Shown here: positions 55,770 through 64,000 of the stretch, piece by piece
Position numbering within the stretch: the first letter of the stretch is position 1
How the letters are laid out: each line of letters opens with the position of its first letter
NCBI RefSeq assembly: GCF_028372415.1
Contig: NC_092875.1
Location: 28,589,712 to 28,653,711 of the forward strand
Length of the DNA: 64,000 nt
Source: Notamacropus eugenii
Taxonomy: Eukaryota > Chordata > Mammalia > Diprotodontia > Macropodidae
Direction of reading: 5' to 3'
The notes under the pieces: generated by a model
What the model saw: the letters and a program-made list of their open reading frames with translations, nothing else
What the model was told of the DNA's origin: nothing
The model's database searches: none
Translations under genes and position numbers: made by a program

Positions 55770-56988
55770 AAGCTGGTAGAAGATTTTATTATTTCAGCCC
55801 ATATTTAGTTATTAATAGTACTGTTGCTGGTAGAAAGGTAACATTGTCTTAGATCTTGAGGGTTAATTTTTTAGTTTTTAGTGAAACTCTTCTCTGACCC
55901 CTGATTCACGACAAATTCTGCCTAATTTCATTGGAGCCAGGGACTGCCTCACTCATCTGTATAGCTAGAAGCATGATGAAACGCAGAACGCCACAGGGGC
56001 TGCTTTGTGAAAACAGACACCCTCCTGGGCCCAGTGGTCCATTGGCAGTTCTCATTATGCCAATGCATGGCAGAAGTCAAATGTTATTAAAGGAAGGTCA
56101 GCTGGGGGTCAAACAACCGATGACACCCCAAGATTTCAGGTGGCTGAGAGTGGAATCTTTGGGTGGAAAATAAAATCAGAATGACCTTCCAAGTGCTGTT
56201 CCAGAAAGGAAACAAAGCCACTGCCTGGAGGGAAGAGGCCGCAGCCCCCAGCTGAGGCCTCTGTTTCCTCCTCCCCCACTTTCTCTCTCCCTTTGTCTGT
56301 CTCTCCTTCTCCCATTCTCTCTCTCTATCTCCATCTGAAAAACTAAAAGGTCTTCACGGGACAGAACTGATTGTCACGAGGAATGTGTAAGACCTCTTAC
56401 AAGACAGGAAACCCAGGCCCTTTCTGGACCAGAACAGAAAAGTTGTCCCACGGTGTAGGTGCTTCATCTTATGAAGAAAAATTAATCCAAAGTCTAAAAC
56501 AGTTTAGTCACAGACCTAGTGTTTGTAAAAGGTCCTTGTATCGATACACTCTTTATGCTGAGCTCCTCCCTGGGAGCCGATCCCCTGGAGCTGCAGGCTT
56601 ATGCTGGAGGACATAACATAGAGGGCTAAAGTAATGGACGCTCTGGAACAGGTCCAGAGCTCAGTGTATCAATTATTCTTTTCTAGGGGCCAGTGTTCTT
56701 TCTCACAGACGCCTCTAGCTTGAGTTCTTCCGACATCTCGGTGACCTTTTTTCTGGAGTTTTAATGCTCCTGCCGGAGCCTAACCTAGCCCAAGCAAGGT
56801 CAGGGCTGAAAAGGGCTTCTCTTGCCCCCCACACCAACCTGCTTGTCCTCTGATAACCATTCACCGCGAAGGTGCCAGTGAGCTCAGCCTGGCAGAGCCC
56901 AAGGCTTCTGCAAGTTCTAACATGTCAACAAGGGGCAGTGGCTCTAAGGTCTTCCTGACCCCTCTGTTCCAAATGGACAGCTCGTTCC
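55770..56988 (-). other. FBXW8: Probable FBXW8 3' untranslated region
   Basis: About 1.2 kb below the stop is unique sequence with no SINE, L2 or CR1 copy that I can see, in a window where such copies come every few hundred bases; this fits a selected 3' UTR. It ends at the candidate AATAAA at 55785-55790 (- strand). An ATTAAA at 56760-56765, 225 nt after the stop, could give a shorter form. Confidence 0.55.
55785..55790 (-). terminator. Candidate FBXW8 poly(A) signal
   Basis: AATAAA on the - strand, about 1.2 kb after the stop, the first canonical hexamer met on that strand. The downstream stretch is moderately T-rich. ATTAAA at 56760-56765 is an alternative. Confidence 0.4.
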
Positions 56989-57133
56989 CTAAATGTTGTC
57001 ATAAGGGACGGCCAGGCCAATGTTGTAGTTGTAACCAGCCACTTCATCATAGGATGAGCGGCAAATTGGAAGAACACTTTCAAGGGCCAACTGGTCTGTG
57101 GAAAACTCATAGGCGTGGATGATTCCTCGATGC
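56989..57133 (-). CDS. FBXW8: FBXW8 last coding exon and stop
   Basis: The exon reads HRGIIHAYEFSTDQLALESV, then LPICRSSYDEVAGYNYNIGL, then AVPYDNI and TAG (56989-56991). This fits the FBXW8 C-terminus I recall from human (HRGLIRAYEF.VDQLAF.SPLP.CRSS...Y...LA.PY.HV). The - strand acceptor reads gtgctttttccag. The terminal strand closes the WD40 propeller with the first blade in this family. The intron before it is 681 nt. Confidence 0.95.
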
Positions 57134-57814
57134 CTGGAAAAAGCACAAAAAAGACGGGAGGGAAAAAAATGCATTACTACCAAGAAAGATACAGGTGATT
57201 AATGTCATAGGGTTAAAAAAAGATATTATTAATAACAAAGGCAAATAATTAGAAGTAGGATTGCGTCCAGCGTTATTCATCTGACACCCAGTTCTCTGAG
57301 TATTAAAGGTGGATGGGAATACAAGGCTTCCTTGACCCCTAGCCTATGCTGCTTCGCTACATCCCCACCATGATGAGTATTTGTGTCTATGTCATTATGA
57401 ACTGATGAATGAAGGCAGAGAACACAGGCCAAGAGATTAATTCATTGGATATAAATTTTAAAACAGAGTATTTTCCCCCTATTTGCAATTTAAGGATCTC
57501 ACAGTCAAATTCCATTTGTTTTCCACCTCCACTGTTCCATTGTGGTACCTGGATTTGCAGGAAGGTTCCAGTCCCCCAGTGACTCCCTTGTGGTCACTTC
57601 CACATGGATGTTCTCTAACAAGTAAAAATTCTCTGGGTACAAAAGCTAAGCCATGGCATGAAGCAAGAAGTGGCAAACTAGATATGAATTCTGATGCCTT
57701 GGGTCTAAAACCAGTGATTCTCCCACTGTACCACAATGGCCCCCAAACCTTTTTTACCCCTGAAAAATTCAAGCTCGCCAGCAAGCCCTGCCCAGGCCAG
57801 GTTGGCCAGCTGAC
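57134..57814 (-). other. FBXW8: FBXW8 last intron
   Basis: 681 bp of unique sequence; no SINE seen. A 135-codon + frame at 57483-57890 runs antisense through the intron and the penultimate exon and is most likely chance. Confidence 0.6.
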
Positions 57815-57931
57815 CTTCGGTGAGCAGTCAAGTCATCGTCCAGAATACTGGCTCCTCGGGGGCTCTTCTCATCAGGGATGTTGGCTGTAATAAGGCTGTG
57901 TGTATTAAACCAGATGTGACGCACGGGGTGT
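57815..57931 (-). CDS. FBXW8: FBXW8 penultimate coding exon
   Basis: The 117-nt exon reads HPVRHIWFNTHSLITANIPD then EKSPRGASILDDDLTAHRR. The first half (HPV.HI.F..HSLITAN.P) is the conserved inner strand of the last WD40 blade. The second half is a surface loop that differs strongly from human and seems about two residues longer, as far as memory allows. Acceptor tgctgtttcag, donor CGAAG|gtcagc on the - strand. Both edges are in phase with the neighbouring exons. Confidence 0.94.
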
Positions 57932-60716
57932 CTGAAACAGCAAGGGTGGGAAGACAAGTCTTAAACAGACACATTCCACTAAAATTAAGACAAACTCACA
58001 CCTTATCATTTATCCAACACTACCACAGCATCACATAACTTAGAGTAGAAGGAACCAGAGAGCTTGTCTCATTCAACCCTCATTTTATAAATGAGAGAAA
58101 ACTGAAGCTCATGAAGGTTAAACAACTGACCCGAATTCATACAATATATGGGGGGGGGGGGCGGGGGGCGCAGGGCCAGACGTAGAAGGTGGTTCTCTGA
58201 CATTAAGCATCTGCGCCTTAGTTTTCTCATCAAAGGGATAGGAATAAATATGGAATTTTAGAATGTCCTGCAAAGGGCAGATATTCAAATATTTTCAAAA
58301 CTAAATCGAACATTGTTGGTGCAGAGTGAAAAGGGTTTGTATGGGTATGGCAGCACTGAGAACAGAAACGAAGAGATGAATATGAGAAATATTAAAGAGG
58401 GAGAATGGACAGAATCCAGCATCTAATTTGAGATGGGAGGTGAGGAGACATGAAGGTGACTCAGGTATGGAGCCTGGATGACAGGGAGAATAAAGAGGAA
58501 GGTGAGGAGGGCTAGCTGGTGTAGAGAAAGGATAATGAGCTTACTAAACATGTTGAGTCAGATGGTGGAAATGTCTGTCGCAGTTTACAGGAGAGGTCAT
58601 GGCTGTAAAGACAGAGTTTGGAGGAAAGGAGGTAACAGGGAAAGGGGTGAACACTGAGGGTTCTCCGAAGAAGAAATGATAAAAAAGAGTAGAGGGCTGA
58701 GATCTAAACCTGATTCTGATGGACATGGCTCCTTTGTCACAGAATACTCAAAGGCCTATGGGATAAATTGGGCATCCTTTTGTAAAGCAGACCGGAAAGC
58801 CAAGGTGGAGACAGCCTCACAAAACAGACACAAACCACTGGCTTAAACCTGGCTTCATCTGAATCCCTCACTCCTTGGAGACCCCACTCTCATGAAGTTA
58901 AAGAAATCAGTTCTAACTAGGATCTGTCAGTGGCATCAACTGTGAAATCTCAAATCTAGTGAAAGAAAGTGAAGGTTATCTGTAACTGTGACAAAGGAAT
59001 CCATACAGCCCATTATGGGGTGACACTGTTGGCCCAGGATGGCTCAGGAGCTCTCTTAATGGTACTAGCTTATCAGTCAAAGGTTGGGGTAACCAGCTAC
59101 TTCAAATTGTGGTAGATTACTCTGGAAAGTCAACAGTGGCATTAAGGAACTATGGTCACTAGAGTTCCATCACACCGCCCAGGATTCTTTGCAATCTTAG
59201 ATATGTCTCTTCCCTTTCTCAGGTCTCAGTCTCCTCATCTATAAAACAAATGTGGAATTGGATTAAGCAGATCTATAAAAGCTCCTCCTTGATCTAAATC
59301 TATGGTCCTGGTTTGCAAAGGTTGAAAATCTAGGTGGCTTCTAGCACCACCTTGTGGAAAATCTGTACATTGCATAAGAAACGCCCCCCAAAAGGAAACC
59401 CCTCAAGTGAGTTTCTTCTGAAACATAGGGAGACTATCAGAAGTAGAAAACACTGGAGTACAGCCCTGGCCTACTCCACCCAGGGCTCCTGTCATGGCTG
59501 GATCTGTGTGAGGCACAAACCACTGTGCATGTGAATGTGGAGGCCTTCGATTATAAGAGACAGGACAATCGAAAACCCTGGCTCCATGTAGCACATTAAT
59601 ACCCATGCCAAAGCAGAATTCCATTTTATACCTTCTAGTGAGTGCATTTTGCTTGTGACGGCAATAGAAGCGACTTCCAACTTCAAACTATTAACAGTTT
59701 CACCAACTGCTCCAAAAGAACATGAAAAACTTTCAGAGTGCCCCACCCGGCCAGACCCGACAGGCCACTGTGGAGGAACTTCTTTAAATAGTAGGAACTT
59801 TTTTTACTTCTATTATTATTCCTTTCATAATTTACTATCCATCCACCACTGTAAACATGCTTAAAATCCTTGAAATGCTTTCTATTCCCAGTGTAGACGA
59901 CTACTCAGGATATGAGCAACTATGTGGCCTCAAGTTTATAGTGACATGCTTGAAACCCCAACTTTCTCCCAGTTCACTGGCAAAGGAAATAATTCTGAGG
60001 TCTGAGGAACACTTTCAGTATGAACTCTCCTCCAGACAACCTTTTATGCATTGGTTTCTGAACAAAATCCTCTAGAATAAAAAGATCACACATATCCAGA
60101 CAATTATAAACTCTATCAGAAGATGCTATTGTCCTATACCAATCTAGCAGGACTTCCATTGGCACTGAAAGGCAGTGTGGTGTAGTGGGTAAAGTTGGCC
60201 TCCACGGCAGGAAGACCTGAATGCAAATCCTGCCTCTGACACTCACTTGGCAAGTGACCCTGGGCACTGAGTGACCCTGTCAGTTCTCCAGACACCTCTC
60301 TAAGACCTTAAGTAGCAGAGAAGGGAAAGGCAGTTGCCTACACCAAAAAACTCACATACCCCGGTCCTTGGTCACTGTAGTCATGGACAGAGATCACAGC
60401 TGAAGATGACCATGCGTGCTCTCCTGCCCACTGCACAGTGACACATGAAGGCTGGTCAGCAAGCTTAAATGTCCTCACTAAGAGGCCTTGTTCTCAGAAC
60501 AAGCTGAGCACATCTGAGATAAAGGCTTCTGTTTTCTACCTCATTTAAGATGGATCTTAAAAGAATGAGGGCATTTTTACTAACTTGGAATTGGTGGTAT
60601 TTGAGCAAAAGGGATCAAAATTTTACATGTGTCATATGAAGAGCCAAAGAAACATTAGCTCATTTACCTTTAATGATCTGGGCCTATAAAATCACCTAAA
60701 GGAATGAAATTATTAC
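57932..60716 (-). other. FBXW8: FBXW8 penultimate intron
   Basis: 2785 bp. Repeats: 58030-58200 (- SINE, with a G11-C-G6 run at 58150-58168), 59200-59310 (+ SINE end, cagtctcctcatctataaaa) and 60165-60340 (+ SINE with head cagtgtggtgtagtgggtaa). The rest appears unique. Confidence 0.7.
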
Positions 60717-60890
60717 CTGGCATGCATTTCCCATAATTTGTTGCCCATCCGCTGGTCCCAGACACAAACCAGGCCTTCTTCGCCTCCACTGACAATTTTC
60801 CAGTCATCCATTTGAACAGCAGAGACTCCCAATTGGTGAGCATAGAGTGAACACAAGGACGTACTGCTGCGTAGATCATATACCCTCACC
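60717..60890 (-). CDS. FBXW8: FBXW8 third-last coding exon (WD40 blade)
   Basis: The 174-nt exon reads VRVYDLRSSTSLCSLYAHQL, then GVSAVQMDDWKIVSGGEEGL, then VCVWDQRMGNKLWEMHAR. It covers the end of one WD40 blade (VYDLRS) and a whole next blade with the typical SGGEEGLVCVWD strand. The - strand acceptor reads ctttactcag and the donor CCAG|gtaata. The first base finishes a codon begun in the exon outside the window; the last two bases (AG) start the Arg completed in the next exon. Compared with human as I recall it, the core QMDDWKIVSGGEEGLV is identical, and the strand before it differs. Confidence 0.96.
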
Positions 60891-63800
60891 CTGAGTAAAG
60901 AGATGACAAACACAGGAAGGGAAGGGCACTGTCAATTTTTCTGGTCTAGGTTTTGAAAAATATAGAATTACGTTGCTTATAGATACTTAGAGAAAGGAGA
61001 TAAAAGAATTTGGTATAAACATGAGAGGATATTGGCACAAGATGTTGGCACATGGCTGTGTTCATGTACCTCCCCCTGCCTCCATCCACCAAGGTTTAAT
61101 TAATCAACTAACTCAAAACCCAATCTCAACACCATCATCTAAAGTATAAAAGTACTTGAAGCAAGAGCTGGAGAAGTTTCCTTCCTTTCCATCCTCTGGG
61201 ACCTGGAGTCAGTCCCACCCCTGGGATCTAAGGTTCTTCACCTGCTTAGGGGGATAGCAGCGCCTGTCCCTACTGTGGGCTTGGTTTAGATGGTGAAGGA
61301 GAACTTAGCCCTCTGGGACACATAAATAACTACCATGTGTTCAAAAAGCCAGTTTAATTACCTGTGAACTGCAGTTCACGAGGGCAATAATGCTGTTGGG
61401 GGACAATGTTCTGTCAGGCACTGCAGTACTAGTCAAATAGATGGACTATTATTGAGTATATCACGTATAGAAAATACGTGATATATGTTTATATAAACCA
61501 ACTCATTTTTCTGCCCCATGGCTTCTTAATCTGTAAAATAGGGACGATAACACCTGCATCACCTTCTTAGAACCACAGCATCTATGGGCTGGACAGATCT
61601 GATGTGAGGAGTAAATGAGATAATGCGTGAAGAGCGGTCTGCAAACCCCCAAAGCAGCGGTTCAGTGCTGCTTATTGTTCTCCCTGCCATGTGATGCTTT
61701 CCGATGAGGGGTGAGGGGGTGGCAAGCTATGGGACGAGGGTGATGGGCCTCTGAAAGGTCAGCTCTGGAGCAGAATCAGAGAAATCTAGGACTGGGATTG
61801 TTTGGGGAAGGGCAACATTTCCCATGTGCCACACACAGAGATGGTTGGTATGACTGGAGCGTTGCTCTTAAATCTCAGAACAGAAAAGAAAGAAATGTGT
61901 GGAATGGAATCCTCTGGAGTGTGTTTTGGGTGAACAAAGGTTTAGCTGCCTTAGTGGCTCCCATACAGGGCTACTCTGCTCGATAGTGAGGTTCCCTAAT
62001 TTAGATTTGGCTGTTAGGAAGACAAAGGCAAACACAAATCTGTCCACAAGTTCAGAATCTGCCATCTGTTTTTCATTTGGATAGCAGTATGGATAACTCC
62101 AAATAAAATAAACAAATAAACCAAAAGATACCATTATTGTGTGGTAAATGGATAAGAACAAGGGGAGGCCCCTTGTTTTAAGGGAAATAAGTTGTTTGGA
62201 ATGGAGAACATTTCTGGAGGACACCCTAACAGGCAAGGTTGCAGCTTTCTTCCTATGGACAGTACTGAGGGCATGGGCTGTTAACTCAGACAACTAGATA
62301 TTCATCTCCGGTGAACACAATAATCAGCTTAAAACCTGGGACGATTAGGTAAAGCCTATACTTTGGCACTAAATCAGTCCACTCCATGGGCTCCAGGTAA
62401 CACAGCCAGTGGGCACACAAATGTGCCAGGACAGTGTCCAGGAGCAAAGGAGAAGCCGGCGTAGTTATCACAATCACATAGCTAGCTTGCGTTTCATCAG
62501 TGTAGTCTGCTGAAAAGAAAAATAATTGGTCCAAAAGGTATAATTGTGTTATGTTTAATATTCATGGTCGAGCTGGAGGACAGTTCCAAAGCTCCCCCGC
62601 CCAGGCCCTCTCTAATGAAAATCACTCCGTAGGAGCCTGCTCTATTTCGCCAATTAAAACAAAAGACACCAGCACCATCCAAAGACTCCAACCGAGTTGC
62701 ATCCATCTGATGGGCAGGAAAACGTGCTGGAACCGAGACGGAAGCACGCTCTGGGTGGGTCTATGGTCCGAGCTCCGAATAACTTATTCTGACCTTTACA
62801 GATGGAGTCAGCAGAGCACTTAGCTCCCTGGGACAGCCGGCCATGCCATGAGCACACCGAAATGGAACATCACCAGGGCAAGATGGAAGCTCAGAGACTC
62901 TTTAATTGGAGATGACAACTTGGGGCTTTCTTCCCATTGGTTTGGCTTGGAAAGTCCCATCTGACAATAAAGGTTCATTGTATTTGCTAGAAGAGCTGGC
63001 GGCAAACCTGAAGCCCATTCAGACTCTGGCTTGGTCGGTTTATTAAGGATCTGACCTTCAGCTATGTTTCTATCCAAAAAAGCATCCAGGAGAGAGGGAG
63101 GGATAAAGGCGGGAGGCATTCAAATGTAGCCTTTCAAAACAAAAGCTTCTCCCCACTCCAAATCCCCACCAAATACACAACAGGAAGGAAAGCACGATTC
63201 CCTTTGGTTTCAGTGACAATAAGTGGTAACAGCTATTTATTTTGGTGCATAAAGAGATGTCTAAAACCCTCTTTCAAGTAGCATTTTTGATCCCTCGTAA
63301 ATGATTCCATTTAAATAAGAGAACTAAAAAAAGACAACACATTTTAGAGAAACACTGGCCCATTTCACCCAAGTAGGTCAAGGCTAGAACGTTTTTAATC
63401 TTTTGAAACCCCCACATCAAATAAACCTTCAGCAAATGCTTACTATCACTCTGACATCAATTCAATGAAGTTATAAGCACCTACTACGATGAAGACTCGA
63501 TGACAGGTGCTGAATAATAATTCCATAACTAATAGTGTCTGACCGTATAGATGAACTGAAAAGGAAATGCTAAAAACCTTTTTAATAAGTTGAATAGCTA
63601 TTGCTAAAGTTCAACAAGGCATGTTTTCACTTGAGTTCATCTGAACGGTACGCTTATTGATACTGGTCCCACTAACACAGACTATGACCTCAAAGGATCC
63701 ACTAGGCAACATCCTTTTTCCAACAAGTTACTGTCAGTTCAATGCACCTGACTCTAAGTTTGCTGAGAAACAAAAGGGTAACTTAAAGAGAAAGGAATAT

Positions 63801-64000
63801 GATCCAGCAATCTGCTGTCCTGCCCGACATGGGCCTGGTCGCTGCCTCCTACTTTTGCTGTGGGCTCTCACTGGAGCACTGACTTCATCTCAGAGATTAC
63901 CAACAGGAAGACTGTGGTGGAAATAGAAGAAGGGCTGGGGAACCTCATGAGGCCTGTCTCTGTTTTCCAGTCACACTTGATTTAAGCTATCCCTGCTAAA
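60891..64000 (-). other. FBXW8: FBXW8 intron, upstream part open to window end
   Basis: 3.1 kb with only 61505-61680 (+ SINE, ttcttaatctgtaaaatagg ... tgagataatgcgtgaagagc) and a possible worn MIR at 63430-63530. No FBXW8 exon is recognised. Two palindromes lie at 61364-61379 and 61457-61485. Confidence 0.65.

Larger units (their letters stand above)
55765..64000 (-). other. FBXW8: FBXW8 gene, 3' part (last three coding exons and 3' UTR)
   Basis: Three exons on the - strand join in phase and encode the C-terminal 144 residues of FBXW8, from the WD40 blade VRVYDLRS to the stop. FBXW8 is the F-box/WD40 substrate receptor that joins SKP1, cullin-7 and ROC1 in a ubiquitin ligase; it acts in growth control and, at the Golgi of neurons, in dendrite growth (family knowledge). 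The F-box and earlier blades lie beyond base 64000: I searched 60891-64000 on the - strand for the blade ending in MDGR that should come before and did not find it. In human the gene is also the tail-to-tail neighbour of TESC, which supports both calls. Confidence 0.95.

Noticed and set aside
57483-57890. 135-codon + frame
   Set aside because: Antisense across an FBXW8 intron and exon; open by the codon bias of the opposite exon and chance.
62286-62534. 82-codon - frame, hydrophobic (LLLDTVLAHLCAHWLCYLEP)
   Set aside because: On the FBXW8 strand, but it matches no FBXW8 residue run that I know and has no exon-like edges in phase with the next exon.
1-64000. CRISPR array or other clustered direct repeats
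   Set aside because: The repeated words (such as gtcacttaaccc, gaggaaactgaggc) are scattered SINE copies on both strands with irregular spacing.
1-64000. Endogenous retrovirus or LTR
   Set aside because: I saw no paired long terminal repeats, primer-binding site, or gag, pol or env motif; the reverse-transcriptase remnants are of L1 and CR1/L3 type.
1-64000. tRNA genes
   Set aside because: The tRNA-like heads belong to SINEs and lack a full cloverleaf; no separate tRNA was found.
60891-64000. Further FBXW8 exon encoding the blade that ends in MDGR
   Set aside because: No - strand frame here shows the expected residues followed by a donor in the right phase; it must lie beyond the window.

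Overview
The window looks like nuclear DNA from a marsupial. Reasons: (i) very many copies of tRNA-headed, CORE-type SINEs, many ending in the RTE/BovB-like 3' tail ('actggagtg...tttgccatttccttctcca' read backwards) that is typical of metatherian SINEs; (ii) a 3' L1 piece whose encoded protein and 3' tail match the marsupial L1 type; (iii) low CpG, old L2, MIR and CR1/L3 fossils everywhere. The species cannot be fixed from the sequence alone.

Two host genes meet tail to tail. TESC (tescalcin, CHP3, an EF-hand partner of the Na+/H+ exchanger NHE1) runs on the + strand. Its coding exons 2-8 lie at 17754-17823, 27349-27429, 35557-35696, 39913-39974, 40071-40178, 45050-45097 and 46349-46426. They join in frame and give residues 20-214 of a 214-residue protein; only the 58-nt first coding exon is missing and must lie before base 1. 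A poly(A) signal sits at 46612. FBXW8 (a WD40 F-box protein of a cullin-7 ubiquitin ligase) runs on the - strand; its last three coding exons are at 60717-60890, 57815-57931 and 56989-57133, and the rest lies beyond base 64000. A likely poly(A) signal is at 55785. The gap between the two 3' ends is about 9 kb.

Layout: 1-17753 is TESC intron 1 (repeat mosaic, with a CpG-rich unique island at about 15320-15960). 17754-46640 is the rest of TESC, whose introns are packed with SINE, MIR, L2, CR1/L3, microsatellites and one 7SL RNA retropseudogene. 46640-55770 is the intergenic gap, holding a 1.44-kb L1 piece nested in a SINE. 55770-64000 is the 3' part of FBXW8 and is clearly poorer in repeats.

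I find no retroviral element, CRISPR array, operon or other novel multi-gene system. The most interesting signals are local: a 70-nt pure CT tract that forms the splice acceptor tract of TESC exon 5, paired nested insertions with readable target-site duplications, a 7SL retropseudogene, evenly spaced SOX-like motifs, a CpG cluster, and two strong palindromes in an FBXW8 intron. In the repeat entries, '+' means the SINE sense direction in which the end reads '...tcatctgtaaaatg', and '-' the direction that reads 'gatgaggaaactgaggc'.
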